A stretch of DNA of 64,000 nt from NCBI RefSeq assembly GCF_016907815.1, contig NZ_JAFBCQ010000001.1, positions 124,001 to 188,000 of the forward strand. The letters are read 5' to 3'. A program made the translations under genes and the position numbers. This document shows positions 44,895-56,082 of the stretch, one piece after another. Every line of letters starts with the position of its first letter. Within the stretch, counting starts at the first letter, position 1. This DNA comes from Microbacterium aurum. Lineage in GTDB: Bacteria; Actinomycetota; Actinomycetes; Actinomycetales; Microbacteriaceae. Below the pieces are notes generated by a model. It ran no database searches, had not been told where the DNA came from, and was given only the letters and a program-made list of their open reading frames with translations.

Positions 44895-46540
44895 GCGCCC
44901 GCTCCGGAGTCCACGGCATCCGCTCCCGCAACCCCCGCCGCACCCGCAACCCCCGCAACCCCCGCAGCCGCCGCATCCGCGCCGACCTCCACCTCCGCGT
45001 CCCAGCGGTGCGAGCGGTCGCCGGCCGCGGCGGCCACGGCATCCTTCGCCACCTGCTGCCACACCGCGTACGCGTCGTCGCGGTCGACGATCCCGAGCGT
45101 GCCCGAGACCTGGCCCAGCACCGTGTGGCCGGTGAGGTTCGCGACCCGCAGAGCGCGATCGACCGGCCCCTGCGAGATCCGCACCGACTGCAGTCGCGCG
45201 AGCGGCAGGATGACCAGCGACCGCCAGAACACGCCGTGACGCAGCAGCAGCGCGTCGGGGGTGAGGAGGAACCCGTTGCGCCGCCACGACAGCGGCCGCA
45301 GCCAGCGCGCGCGTCGCGGCGTCGTGGTGTACGGGTCGCCCGCCGCCGGCCCCAGCAGTCCGTTGGTCACGAGCTCCTGCCACTGCTCGGGCGAGATCCC
45401 CGGCAGGAACAGACGCAGCACCCGCTCCACATCGGCCTGCGTGCCGACGGGCAGCACCTCGGCGAACTGCTGCGACTGCGTGTCGGTCGCCGACCGTCCC
45501 GACAGCCGGTTGACGCGGATCGACCACCATCCGAAGCCGCGCCACATCACCGGCTGACGGATCTCGAACGCGTGCACACGGCCCGGCGGCAACGTCTCGG
45601 TGATCGTCGTGAACAGGCCGAACGTGATGCGCACGCCCGACGAGGTCGGGGCGATCGAGTACCGCAGCGACCGCGTGATCGAGCGGAACCAGTACGCACC
45701 GAAACCGATGATGGTCGGGACGATGGTGAAGAGCACCCAGGGCGTTCCGACGACCGCGCCGACGATGACGATCGTGATCAGCACGAGCAGCCCGATCGTG
45801 GCGCCCGACAGCAGGTGCGAGGCGATCAGCCGTCCCGGCGGGATGTGCACGACGGATGCCGGCTCTTCGACCGGCTGCTCGGCGCCATCGATCAGCCCGG
45901 TGAGGCCCGCGGTCACGGCCGCAGCGGCGGCACGCGTGCGCGGCAGCGCGCCGGACTCGTGCGCGGCCTGGGCCTGGGCGAGCTGGCGGCCCGAGGCGAG
46001 GCGCAGAATGTCGGCGCGCACCGCCTCGGCGTTGGGCGTGGAGAGGTACTCGAGCTTGACGTTCGCGTCGAGCCCCGCCCCGACGACCTCGAGCTTGGCC
46101 GCGCCGAGCAGTCGCGCGATCATCGGGCGGGTGAGGTTGACGCCCTGCACACGATCCAGCGGAGCCCGGCGATGCGTGCGGAACAGGATGCCGGTGCGCA
46201 CCTCCACGTCGTCACCGGTGATGCGGAACGTGTGGAATCGCCACGAGACGTAGAACCAGCCGAGCAGCAGCGCGAGCACCGCGAGGATCACGAGCCCCGC
46301 CACGACGATCAGGTTGTTGGACACGACGTAGTCCACCGGGTCGCCCTCGTACTGCTCGAAGTCGCTGAAGCCGGGGATGAGCCACCCGATCACCCGGTCG
46401 CGCAGGTTCGCGATGACGATGCCGATCACGACGACGAGGAACAGTCCCCCGCGCAGCACCGGGGTGAGCGGGTGCAGGCGGTGCCACTCGCCGTCGCTGA
46501 GCGGCGAGCGGACGTCGGCGACGGCCGACGGGTCGGTCAC
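44891..46540 (-). CDS. PH-domain membrane protein (bPH2/YdbT type)
   Basis: This 549-residue membrane protein has N-terminal helices (about 28-50 and 70-95), two further helices near 205-250 and repeated bacterial PH (bPH2) domains (TFRITGDDVEVRTGILFRTH; PTSSGVRITFGLFTTITETL; FLLTPDALLLRHGVFWRSLV). The C-terminus is an Ala/Gly/Val repeat encoded by GC-rich repeats. It partners the smaller PH-domain protein upstream as in YdbS/YdbT pairs. GTG 46540 overlaps the upstream stop. Function is unknown; envelope-related stress has been suggested for the family. Confidence 0.82.
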   Translation of the reverse strand: MTDPSAVADVRSPLSDGEWHRLHPLTPVLRGGLFLVVVIGIVIANLRDRVIGWLIPGFSDFEQYEGDPVDYVVSNNLIVVAGLVILAVLALLLGWFYVSWRFHTFRITGDDVEVRTGILFRTHRRAPLDRVQGVNLTRPMIARLLGAAKLEVVGAGLDANVKLEYLSTPNAEAVRADILRLASGRQLAQAQAAHESGALPRTRAAAAAVTAGLTGLIDGAEQPVEEPASVVHIPPGRLIASHLLSGATIGLLVLITIVIVGAVVGTPWVLFTIVPTIIGFGAYWFRSITRSLRYSIAPTSSGVRITFGLFTTITETLPPGRVHAFEIRQPVMWRGFGWWSIRVNRLSGRSATDTQSQQFAEVLPVGTQADVERVLRLFLPGISPEQWQELVTNGLLGPAAGDPYTTTPRRARWLRPLSWRRNGFLLTPDALLLRHGVFWRSLVILPLARLQSVRISQGPVDRALRVANLTGHTVLGQVSGTLGIVDRDDAYAVWQQVAKDAVAAAAGDRSHRWDAEVEVGADAAAAGVAGVAGAAGVAGADAVDSGAGA

Positions 46541-47169
46541 AGCCCGGTCCGTCGGGTCTCGGCCACCGCGATGAGCGTGTCGCGCAGCTGTTCGGCCGCG
46601 GCCTGGGTGAGGCCCGGGATGGTGACGCCGGTCGCGGCGGCGGCGGTGACGAGCTTGAGCTGCGCGATCCCGAACCCGCGATCCAGCGGGCCGTGCGTGA
46701 TGTCGACCAGCTGCATGCGGCCGTACGGGACGGCGACCATGCGCTGCCAGAGGATGCCGCGGCGGAAGACCAGGTCGTCCTCGCGCAGCTGGTATCCGAT
46801 CGAGCGCGCCTGACGCGGCAGGATCGCGAGCGTCCACAGCGTGATGACGGCGACGACGCCGGCGGGGATCCACACCCACGGCTGATGCAGCACGAGGCCG
46901 ACGACGAGCGCGACGGCGACGATCAGCGCGAGGAAGGCGACCGTCGAGATGAGCTGGACGATGACGTAGTTGCGCGAGATCTGGTGCCAGACCCCGTCTC
47001 CGAGCGGCAGACGTCCCGCACCGCGCGGCTCGAGGATCGTGTCGTACGTCCCGGCATCCAGCGCCGTCGCGGCGCCCGCGGCGTCGGGCGCCGTCTCCAG
47101 CGCGTCAGTCGTGGTGGGAGAGGCCGAGTCCGGGCTCGGGGGGTGAGGGAGGTCCGGGCTGGTCGTCAT
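46537..47169 (-). CDS. PH-domain membrane protein (bPH2/YdbS type)
   Basis: This 210-residue protein has two hydrophobic helices (about 70-90 and 97-117) and one bPH2 domain (SIGYQLREDDLVFRRGILWQ, then RMQLVDITHGPLDRGFGIAQ). ATG 47169 has AAGGA 5 nt upstream and lies inside the upstream DUF3180 gene's end. GTGA overlap with the larger PH protein shows coupling. It is the YdbS-type partner. Confidence 0.82.
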   Translation of the reverse strand: MTTSPDLPHPPSPDSASPTTTDALETAPDAAGAATALDAGTYDTILEPRGAGRLPLGDGVWHQISRNYVIVQLISTVAFLALIVAVALVVGLVLHQPWVWIPAGVVAVITLWTLAILPRQARSIGYQLREDDLVFRRGILWQRMVAVPYGRMQLVDITHGPLDRGFGIAQLKLVTAAAATGVTIPGLTQAAAEQLRDTLIAVAETRRTGL

Positions 47170-47608
47170 CGTCGTCCTTCCGAATGGTGCACAGGTGCTC
47201 GGCATAGAGCCCGGCGGCCACGAGCACGAGGCCGCCGACGATCGCCGCGATCACGGCACCCGTCGAGCCTAACGAGGGGGCGACCGGCCGCGTCAGCAGG
47301 AACGCCAGCAGCCCGCCGGCGACACCCGCGACGATGCCGCCGACGATGCTCGAGGCCTTCGCGAGCATCGCGACGCGCACGGCGCGGAACGGGTCGAGCG
47401 GTCGCGTGTGGGTGCCGACGATGGCGCGGCGGATCGGCAGGGCGAACAGCACGAGGGCGACGCCGAGCAGCACGAGGAGCACCGGCAGCAGCAGCGACGG
47501 CGTGAACGTCGGCCGGCCGACCGCGGTGAGCAGCTGGTCGATGCCGAAGCCGACGATGACCCCGATCGCGACGGCGGCGATCAGGACCCCCGCACCCGTG
47601 CGCTTCAC
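47105..47608 (-). CDS. DUF3180-family membrane protein
   Basis: This 167-residue protein has four hydrophobic helices (about 6-24, 39-58, 80-110 and 115-137) and an acidic/Pro-rich tail. DUF3180 proteins are found beside folK in actinobacterial folate operons. GTG 47608 overlaps the folK stop as GTGA. Its last 65 bp overlap the next gene. Function unknown. Confidence 0.8.
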   Translation of the reverse strand: MKRTGAGVLIAAVAIGVIVGFGIDQLLTAVGRPTFTPSLLLPVLLVLLGVALVLFALPIRRAIVGTHTRPLDPFRAVRVAMLAKASSIVGGIVAGVAGGLLAFLLTRPVAPSLGSTGAVIAAIVGGLVLVAAGLYAEHLCTIRKDDDDDQPGPPSPPEPGLGLSHHD

Positions 47609-48165
47609 GAGGACCTCGGTTCGTCGTGACCGGCCAGGCGCGCGCGCAGGTCGGCGACCCGCCCGGCGCTGGGGAGCACCGCGTCGGGGTCGACACGCAG
47701 CCACGGCTCCAGCACGAAGTCGCGCTCCGCCGCGCGGGGGTGCGGCAGGGTCAGCGCGGGATCGTCGGAGCGGACGTCGCCGTAGGCGATGAGGTCGAGG
47801 TCGAGGGTGCGGTCCTGCCAGCGCGCATCGCCGGCGCGGCGCGGCGGACGGCCGTGGCGCTCCTCGATCGCGTGGAGGAACGACAGCAGCACCGACGGCG
47901 CGAGCCGCGTCGTGACGAGAGCGACGGTGTTGAGGTAGGCGGGCGCGGCGGCATCCGGCCCCGACGGCGTGAGGGCGACCGTCTCGATCGGCTCGGCGAC
48001 GCGGATGCCGGTGGTCAGCGGCATCCGCGCGAGGTCGGCGACGGCGGCGTCGAGCGTGGCGGCCCGGTCGCCGAGGTTCGCGCCCAGCGCGACGACGGCG
48101 ACGGTCTCGACGGGGGCGGATGCCGGGGCGACGCCGTGGTAACCCTGCGCGAGGCGGCGGCTCAC
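47605..48165 (-). CDS. folK: 2-amino-4-hydroxy-6-hydroxymethyldihydropteridine diphosphokinase
   Basis: This 186-residue enzyme transfers pyrophosphate from ATP to 6-hydroxymethyl-dihydropterin. It has the opening VVALGANLGDRAATLDAAV, the AYLNTVALVTT strand and the family signature RWQDRTLDLDLIAYGD with the Mg-binding aspartates, then LTLPHPRAAERDFVLEPW. GTG start 48165 overlaps folB. Operon order folE-folP-folB-folK. Confidence 0.95.
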   Translation of the reverse strand: MSRRLAQGYHGVAPASAPVETVAVVALGANLGDRAATLDAAVADLARMPLTTGIRVAEPIETVALTPSGPDAAAPAYLNTVALVTTRLAPSVLLSFLHAIEERHGRPPRRAGDARWQDRTLDLDLIAYGDVRSDDPALTLPHPRAAERDFVLEPWLRVDPDAVLPSAGRVADLRARLAGHDEPRSS

Positions 48166-48563
48166 CGGGCAGCCCCGATCGGAGCGGACGGCGCCGCGGG
48201 CCGCGCGCGGCGGATCGTGACGGACACGTCGCCGAACGGCACCGGGATGGGCGCCTGGGGCTTGTGGACGGTGACGGTGACCATGCGCACGATGTCGCGG
48301 CTCAGCAGCTCGTCGGCGATGCGCTGGGCGAGGGTCTCGAGGAGGTTGACGGGCGCGCCCGAGACGATGGCCGCGATCCGCTCGGCCGCCTCGCCGTAGT
48401 GGATCGTGTCGGCCACGTCGTCGGTCTCGGCAGCGCGCGTCGTGCTGAGGTGCAGCGTCGCGTCGACGGTGAACTCCTGCCCCTGCCGACGCTCCTCGTC
48501 GTAGACGCCGTGGTACCCGAAGGCCCGCACCCCCGTCAGCGTGATCTCATCGGCGGCATCCAT
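48162..48563 (-). CDS. folB: dihydroneopterin aldolase
   Basis: This 133-residue protein matches FolB: DEITLTGVRAFGYHGVYDEE with the active-site region at the N-terminus, DTIHYGEAAERIAAIVSG in the middle and the QRIADELLSRDIVRMVTVTV end. It converts dihydroneopterin to hydroxymethyl-dihydropterin and glycolaldehyde. It lies 3 bp after folP. Confidence 0.94.
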   Translation of the reverse strand: MDAADEITLTGVRAFGYHGVYDEERRQGQEFTVDATLHLSTTRAAETDDVADTIHYGEAAERIAAIVSGAPVNLLETLAQRIADELLSRDIVRMVTVTVHKPQAPIPVPFGDVSVTIRRARPAAPSAPIGAAR

Positions 48564-48566
48564 CGC

Positions 48567-49376
48567 TCACTCCCCTCCCTCTCGCCAGGCGCGGGCGATC
48601 CGCAGCGCGTCGCGGGTCGCGGCGACATCGTGCACGCGCACCGCCCACGCCCCGGCCTGCGCCGCGAGCACGCTCGTCACGGCGGTCGCGAGGTCGCGCC
48701 GCTCGCGCGACACCGCGGCGGGGTCGGAGTCGAGAGCCTCCGCGAGGAAGCGCTTGCGGCTCGTGCCGACGAGCACCCGCGGCCCGAGCGCGACGATGCG
48801 GTCAAGTCCCCGCAGCGCCTGCCAGTTCTGGGGGCCGCGTTTGCCGAAGCCGATGCCCGGATCGAGGATCACCCGGTCGGGTGAGATCCCGGCGGCGGCC
48901 GCCGTGCGGATCCGATTGCCGAGCTCGACGGTGAGATCTCGCGCGACGTCGCCGTAGTCGGCATCGGCGTACATGTCGGCGGAGCGCCCGCGCCAGTGCT
49001 GCAGCACGACGTCGGCGCCGGAAGCCGCGACCACCGGCAGCATGTCGGCGTCGGCGAGTCCGCCTGACACGTCGTTGACGATGCGTGCGCCCGCGTCGAC
49101 CGCCGCGCGGGCGGTGGCGGCGTTCATCGTGTCGATGCTGACCACGGCGCCGTCGGCGGCGAGCGCGGCGACCACCGGGAGCACCCGCGCGCGCTCGATG
49201 TCGGGGTCGACGCGCGCCGCGCCCGGGCGCGTGGACTCCCCGCCGACGTCGAGGAGGTCGGCCCCCGCGGCGCGCAGCGCGCGGCCGTGGGCGACCGCGG
49301 CATCCGCGTCGAGGTAGCGTCCGCCGTCGCTGAACGAGTCGGGGGTGACGTTGACGATGCCCATGATGAGCGTCAC
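48567..49376 (-). CDS. folP: dihydropteroate synthase
   Basis: This 269-residue TIM barrel has the pABA/pterin motifs MGIVNVTPDSFSDGGRYLDA (start), DLLDVGGESTRPGAARV and VILDPGIGFGKRGPQNW. It joins hydroxymethyl-dihydropterin pyrophosphate to p-aminobenzoate and is the sulfonamide target. GTG 49376 is used; the ATG four codons later is also possible. No strong ribosome binding site precedes it. Confidence 0.95.
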   Translation of the reverse strand: MTLIMGIVNVTPDSFSDGGRYLDADAAVAHGRALRAAGADLLDVGGESTRPGAARVDPDIERARVLPVVAALAADGAVVSIDTMNAATARAAVDAGARIVNDVSGGLADADMLPVVAASGADVVLQHWRGRSADMYADADYGDVARDLTVELGNRIRTAAAAGISPDRVILDPGIGFGKRGPQNWQALRGLDRIVALGPRVLVGTSRKRFLAEALDSDPAAVSRERRDLATAVTSVLAAQAGAWAVRVHDVAATRDALRIARAWREGGE

Positions 49377-49389
49377 GGTCGCACCGCCG

Positions 49390-49980
49390 TCATGACCCGG
49401 CTCCGGTCAGGAGCATCATGATCTCGGCGCGGGCGGCGGGTTCGGCCAGGTCGCCGCGTGCGGCGATCGTGACGGTCGCGGCATCCGGCTGACGTCCGCC
49501 CCGCATTGTGACGCACTCGTGGTGGGCGCTGAGCACCACGAGCACCCCGCGCGCGTCGAGCGCGCCGGCGATGGTGTCGGCGACCTGCTCGCCGAGGCGC
49601 TCCTGCACCTGCGGGCGGGATGCGAGGGTGTCGACCACCTTCGGCAGCGCGCCGAGCCCGACGACCTGTTCACCCGGGAGGTACGCGATGTGCGCCCGGC
49701 CCGCGAACGGCAGCAGGTGGTGCTCGCACACCGAGCGGAAGCGGATGTCTCGCAGCAGCACCGCGCCGGAGGGCAGCGTGTCCGGCGCCGGCCCGCGGGA
49801 GACGGAGATCGTGTGCGCGAGTGGGGCCGCGGCATCCTCCCCCACCCCCGCGAAGAACTCCGCGTACGCGTCCGCGACGCGCTGCGGGGTCGCCTTCAAC
49901 CCCGGACGATCGGGGTCCTCCCCGATCGCCGCGAGGATGTCGCGCACGGCTGCGGCGACGCGGTCTCGATCGACGGCCAC
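49390..49980 (-). CDS. folE: GTP cyclohydrolase I
   Basis: This 196-residue enzyme makes dihydroneopterin triphosphate. Zinc ligands lie in SVCEHHLLPFAGRAHIAYLP and HHECVTMRG. The GLKATPQRVADAYAEFFAG segment is the family's opening. First gene of the folate set, 9 bp after ftsH. GTG 49980 start. Confidence 0.96.
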   Translation of the reverse strand: MAVDRDRVAAAVRDILAAIGEDPDRPGLKATPQRVADAYAEFFAGVGEDAAAPLAHTISVSRGPAPDTLPSGAVLLRDIRFRSVCEHHLLPFAGRAHIAYLPGEQVVGLGALPKVVDTLASRPQVQERLGEQVADTIAGALDARGVLVVLSAHHECVTMRGGRQPDAATVTIAARGDLAEPAARAEIMMLLTGAGS

Positions 49981-49989
49981 GTCTCGAGC

Positions 49990-51996
<2,007 letters not shown>

Positions 51997-52057
51997 GATC
52001 CGCTCAGGCTATCGCGGCGCGACTATGTGGGGTCTGTGCATTCGCCACAGGCGAACC

Positions 52058-52149
52058 CTTCGACAGGCTCAGGGACCGCCCTTCGACAGGCTCAGGGACC
52101 GCCCTTCGACAGGCTCAGGGACCGCCCTTCGACAAGCTCAGGGACCGCC
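52058..52149. repeat. four tandem copies of a 23-bp unit
   Basis: CTTCGACAGGCTCAGGGACC plus GCC repeats four times without spacers (last copy has A for G). The core TTCGACAGGCTCAGGGA is a dispersed intergenic repeat seen in many actinobacterial genomes. It lies between ftsH and hpt. Confidence 0.9.
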
Positions 52150-52154
52150 CAGCG

Positions 52155-52706
52155 TCAGCTGTAAATGTGCGGGGCGAGCACCGCGACATCGCGCAGGTTG
52201 CGGTAGCGCTCGTTGTAGTCGAGCCCGTAGCCGACGACGAAGTCGGTGGGGATGTCGAAGCCGACGTAGCGGCAGTCGATCTCGACCTTTGCGGCCTCGG
52301 GCTTGCGCAGCAGCGCCAGGATCTCGATCGACTCCGCACCGCGGGAGGCGAAGTTCTCGAGCAGCCACGAGAGCGTGAGGCCGGAGTCGATGATGTCCTC
52401 GACGATCAGGACGTGCTTGCCGGTGAGGTCGGTGTCGAGGTCTTTGCGGATCTGCACGACGCCGCTCGACTTCGTGCCGGCGCCGTAGGACGAGACAGCC
52501 ATCCAGTCCATGGTGACCTCGCGCTTGAGCTGCCGGGCGAAGTCGGCCATGACCATGACCGCTCCCTTGAGCACCCCGACCAGCAGCAGCTCTTTGCCGT
52601 CGTAGTCGCTCTCGACCTGGCGGGCGAGCGCCTCGAGCTTCGCGTGGATCTGCTCCTCGGTGACGAGGACGGTGGTCAGCTGGTCCGAGATCTCGGCGGC
52701 GCGCAT
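52155..52706 (-). CDS. hpt: hypoxanthine phosphoribosyltransferase
   Basis: This 183-residue type I phosphoribosyltransferase has the PRPP loop VLIVEDIIDSGLTLSWL near 100, the LLLVGVLKGAVMVMADFAR region near 42 and the purine-binding KVEIDCRYVGFDIPTDFVVG near 140. It salvages hypoxanthine and guanine. ATG 52706; it lies 38 bp after tilS and is typical of the tilS-hpt-ftsH order. Confidence 0.95.
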   Translation of the reverse strand: MRAAEISDQLTTVLVTEEQIHAKLEALARQVESDYDGKELLLVGVLKGAVMVMADFARQLKREVTMDWMAVSSYGAGTKSSGVVQIRKDLDTDLTGKHVLIVEDIIDSGLTLSWLLENFASRGAESIEILALLRKPEAAKVEIDCRYVGFDIPTDFVVGYGLDYNERYRNLRDVAVLAPHIYS

Positions 52707-52744
52707 GCACAGAGTCTAGGCGAGGCATCGCCTGCCCGACGCCG

Positions 52745-53731
52745 TCAGCGAGCCGCGAAGACGATGCGAGCGCCGGCACGGTGCGCGCGGCATCCGGGCA
52801 GGTCGATCGGTCCCTGGCCGTGCCAGTCGGTCGCGAGGCGCGCGACCTCGAGGGTCTGCGCGCGGCTCAGACTCTCGCCGAACTCGCTGGCGACGACGTG
52901 GCGGATGATGCGGTGCCGCAGCGCCGGCGGGTTGGCGGCGAGGGCGGGCACGGAGACGGCGATGCCGGCCTCGGCGTGCTCGACGATGTCCTCGATGGTC
53001 TCGTCGATCATGTCGGCGAAGGCCTCGGCATCCTCCCGCAACTGGTCCGCGGTGCGCGCGAGCGCCTCCGCGACGCCGGGGCCGAGCTCGGCCTCGAGGA
53101 CCGGCAGCACGTCCTGACGGACGCGCACCCTGAGGAACCGCCGGTCCAGGTTGTGCGGATCGCTCCACGGCGGCAGACCCTGGGCGAGGCAGGCCGCGCG
53201 GGTCGCGGCGCGACGCACGTCGAGGAGGGGACGGAGGATGCGGATGCCGTCCTCGGTGCGGTCGGGGGCCATGCCGCCGAGGCTCGCGGCGCCGGATCCG
53301 CGCGCGAGGCCGATGAGGACGGTCTCGGCCTGGTCGTCGAGCGTGTGCGCGAGGAGCACCGCCTCGGCGCCGGCGTCACGGGCGGCGTCGAGAAGCGCGA
53401 CCCGGCGGGCGGCGCGGGCGGCGGCTTCGGGCCCGCCCTCCGTGCCGACGTCGACGCGGATGATGCGGGCGGGAAGCCCCAGCGACTCCGCCGCCTCGGC
53501 GGCCCGCTCGGCGACGCGGTGCGAGCCGGGTTGCAGGGCGTGGTCGATGACCGCGGCGGATGCCGGGAGCCCTACCTTCGGCGCTTCGAAGGCGACGGCC
53601 GCCGCGAGCGCGAGCGAGTCCGCTCCCCCCGACAGCCCCACGAGGACCGGTCCCTCGACGGTGGCGAGAGCCGCGCGCACCGCCCGGCGGATCGCAGCGA
53701 CGGCGGGGTCGAGGCTCGGGCGGTGGTCCAT
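52745..53731 (-). CDS. tilS: tRNA(Ile)-lysidine synthase
   Basis: This 328-residue protein has the N-type ATP pyrophosphatase P-loop SGGADS (34-39), LLAHTLDDQAETVLIGLARG and the family's central region RPLLDVRRAATRAACLAQG. It modifies the wobble C of tRNA-Ile(CAU) with lysine. Shorter than E. coli TilS because the C-terminal domains are absent, as in other actinobacteria. First gene of tilS-hpt-ftsH. Confidence 0.94.
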   Translation of the reverse strand: MDHRPSLDPAVAAIRRAVRAALATVEGPVLVGLSGGADSLALAAAVAFEAPKVGLPASAAVIDHALQPGSHRVAERAAEAAESLGLPARIIRVDVGTEGGPEAAARAARRVALLDAARDAGAEAVLLAHTLDDQAETVLIGLARGSGAASLGGMAPDRTEDGIRILRPLLDVRRAATRAACLAQGLPPWSDPHNLDRRFLRVRVRQDVLPVLEAELGPGVAEALARTADQLREDAEAFADMIDETIEDIVEHAEAGIAVSVPALAANPPALRHRIIRHVVASEFGESLSRAQTLEVARLATDWHGQGPIDLPGCRAHRAGARIVFAAR

Positions 53732-54068
53732 ACCTCCACGGTACCGGCGGCGGGTGGGCTACCGGCGGGTGCGCGGGGCGGGGCGGGCTGGGCTACCGGT
53801 GGGTGCGCGGGGGTGCGCGGGGGTGCGGCGGCGGCGCGAGCTACCGGCAAGTGCCGCGGTGCGGGCGGGCGTAACGGCGACGGGCTGGCGGCGGGCGGCG
53901 CGGGCGGGCGGGCGTAACTCAGTCTGGACGCGGGCCCGGCGGCGCGGCGACCCCGGAACCACGCGGCCGGCGCGCGCCCCCGCACGCGGCCAGACTGAAT
54001 ACGGCCCGCGCGGGCGCCGCGACTAGGCTATTCCCGGCATCCACCCGTTCTTCCGAAGGAGCACCAGC
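53732..54068. other. 337-bp divergent gap with G-rich tract and a hairpin
   Basis: The first 170 bp are extremely G-rich on the plus strand with many GGG and GGGG runs (53750-53870). A hairpin with 9-bp arms (TCAGTCTGG/CCAGACTGA) spans 53919-53998. The rest holds the ppa promoter region. No gene found. Confidence 0.6.
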
Positions 54069-54602
54069 ATGGGCGCATACGACGCCGTCATCGAGATTCC
54101 GCGCGGCAGCCGCGTCAAGTACGAGGTCGACCACGGCACCGGACGGGTGTTCCTGGACCGCGTGCTCTTCACGCCGATGGGCTACCCCGCCAACTACGGC
54201 TTCTTCGAGGACACTCTGGGCGAGGATGGCGACCCGCTCGATGTGCTGCTGCTGCTCGACCGCGACCTGTACCCGGGCGTCATGGCGAAGGTCCGTCCAG
54301 TCGCCGTGCTGAAGATGCTCGATGAGGCCGGCGGCGACGACAAGGTCGTCGCGGTGCTGGCGAAGGACCCGCGGTGGGCGCACATCCAGGACGTCGACGA
54401 CCTCGACGAGTGGACCAAGGGCGAGATCAACCACTTCTTCGAGCACTACAAGGACCTCGAGCCGGGCAAGTGGGTCAAGGTGGACCAGTGGGCCGGGGCC
54501 GCCGAGGCGGAGCGTCTCGTGTCGGAAGCGTTCGAGCGCTTCCAGGCCGAGGGCGCGCAGACCGCCACGCAGGGTGAGGGCCACGCACCGAAGACCATCT
54601 GA
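54069..54602 (+). CDS. ppa: inorganic pyrophosphatase
   Basis: This 177-residue family I enzyme has the opening VIEIPRGSRVKYEVDH, GYPANYGFFEDTLGEDGDPL with the metal-binding aspartates (GDGDPLDVL type) and INHFFEHYKDLEPGKWVKV near 135. It splits pyrophosphate. GAAGGAG 7 nt before ATG 54069. Strong terminator follows. Confidence 0.96.
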   Translation: MGAYDAVIEIPRGSRVKYEVDHGTGRVFLDRVLFTPMGYPANYGFFEDTLGEDGDPLDVLLLLDRDLYPGVMAKVRPVAVLKMLDEAGGDDKVVAVLAKDPRWAHIQDVDDLDEWTKGEINHFFEHYKDLEPGKWVKVDQWAGAAEAERLVSEAFERFQAEGAQTATQGEGHAPKTI

Positions 54603-54615
54603 CGTCACGTCGACG

Positions 54616-54645
54616 CGAAGGGCGGATGCCGTGGCATCCGCCCTT
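54616..54645. terminator. terminator shared by ppa and the LytM gene
   Basis: Stem CGAAGGGCGGATGCC/GGCATCCGCCCTTCG, no mispair, followed by TCGTTTCTC on the plus strand. The genes are convergent. Confidence 0.75.
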
Positions 54646-54690
54646 CGTCGTTTCTCGGGCGGCAAGCGGGGATGCGCCCAGGCGCCGGGC

Positions 54691-56082
54691 CTAGACGGAG
54701 ATGCCGCGGGCGCGCAGGAACGGTGCCGGGTCGATGCGGTCCGCGCCGATCCACACCTCGAAGTGCAGGTGGCAGCCGCTGGACGCGCCGGTGTTGCCGA
54801 CGTAGGCGATGACCTGGCCCGCGCCGACCGACTGGCCGACGCCGACGTTGTAGCCGCCGTCGGCGATGTGCGCGTAGGCGGTGACGGTGCCGTCGCCGTG
54901 CTGGATCTTGACGTAGTTGCCCCACGAACTGAGCTTCTGCGCCACGATGACCCGGCCCGAGGCGGCCGCATAGATCGGCGACCAGCAGCTGGTCGCGAAG
55001 TCTATGCCGCGGTGACCGGTGGTGCAGTAGCCGTTGCCGCAGATGGTGCCGCGGTTGCCGAACCAGGAGCTGATGTATCCGGATGCCGGGCGCACCCAGC
55101 CGCTGGTGCCGGCCTGGCCGCCCGATCCGCCGCTGCTTCCGCCGCCGCCACCGCCACCGGCTGCGGCAGCCGCGGCGGCTGCCGCCGCGGCCTCTTCGGC
55201 GGCCTTCTTGGCGGCCGCTGCGGCGGCGGCCTTGCGGGCCTCTTCTTCGCGACGACGCACCTCGACGCCGGTCTGGTAGTCGGCGATCGTCTTGGCGGTG
55301 GTGTCCTTCAGGGCCGCGAGCTGCGCCTGCAGGGTATCGAGGTTGGCGTTCTGGGCGTCGAGTGCGGCTTGGGCTGCGACCGCGGCATCCTGCGCGGCGA
55401 GCATCTTCTGCTCGGCTTCCTTCTGCAGCCGGTCGCGCTCGTCGCGGGCGACCTGGGCCTGGTTGCTGAGGTTCTTGGCGTTGTCGCGCGCGCCCACGGC
55501 GTCGGCGTAGACGCCCTGGTTGGCGGCGACGAGGCGGTCCATGGTGCCGAGCTTGGCGAGGAGGTCGTCGGCGGTCGCCGCGGAACCGGAGAAGAAGAGC
55601 TCGAGGGCGGCGTCGTCGCCGCCGGAGCGGTACTGCTGCGCGGCGAGGCGGCCGAGCTTGCCGGCGGTCTCCTTCGCGCGGGCGTCTTCGGCGTCGGCCT
55701 GGGCCTGGAGTTCTTCGGCCTGGGCGGCGGCGGTCTCGTACGCCTCCTGGGCGGCGAGGTATTCGCCGGCGAGGCGCTCGGCTTCGGCCTGCTTGGCGGC
55801 GACGTCGGCCTGCAGCGAGGCGATGAGCCCTTCGATGCGGGAGACTTCGCTGGCCTTCGCGGCCTCGTTGTTCTTGGCGCGCTGCACGTCGTCCCACGAG
55901 GGGTAGTCGGCGGCGAACGCGGTGGGCGCGACGGTGAGTCCCAGCGCACCGAGGCTCAGGATGCCGACGCCACCCAGGCCGAGCGCCATGCGGCGGCTCA
56001 TCGGGTTGCGGAGGGCGCGCTGTTCACGGGGGGTGGGCGCGCAGCCGCAGTCCTCGGGCGAAATCTGCTCGTCGAGCTGCAC
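54691..56082 (-). CDS. secreted M23/LytM-type peptidoglycan peptidase with coiled coil
   Basis: This 463-residue protein has a Tat-like or Sec signal region (about 28-57: SRRMALGLGGVGILSLGALG with an AFA cleavage site), a long Ala/Glu-rich coiled coil (65-320), a Gly/Ser linker and a C-terminal M23 domain with HRGIDF and HLHFEV zinc-site motifs. EnvC/NlpD-like architecture. It probably cleaves peptidoglycan cross-links or activates an amidase. GTG 56082 has GGGAG 7 nt upstream; an in-frame GTG at 56118 has none. The N-terminal CGC motif of the extended region is unusual. Confidence 0.85.
   Translation of the reverse strand: MQLDEQISPEDCGCAPTPREQRALRNPMSRRMALGLGGVGILSLGALGLTVAPTAFAADYPSWDDVQRAKNNEAAKASEVSRIEGLIASLQADVAAKQAEAERLAGEYLAAQEAYETAAAQAEELQAQADAEDARAKETAGKLGRLAAQQYRSGGDDAALELFFSGSAATADDLLAKLGTMDRLVAANQGVYADAVGARDNAKNLSNQAQVARDERDRLQKEAEQKMLAAQDAAVAAQAALDAQNANLDTLQAQLAALKDTTAKTIADYQTGVEVRRREEEARKAAAAAAAKKAAEEAAAAAAAAAAAGGGGGGGSSGGSGGQAGTSGWVRPASGYISSWFGNRGTICGNGYCTTGHRGIDFATSCWSPIYAAASGRVIVAQKLSSWGNYVKIQHGDGTVTAYAHIADGGYNVGVGQSVGAGQVIAYVGNTGASSGCHLHFEVWIGADRIDPAPFLRARGISV

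Noticed and set aside
52058..52149. CRISPR array
   Set aside because: The four 23-bp units are directly adjacent with no spacers, and no cas genes are near.
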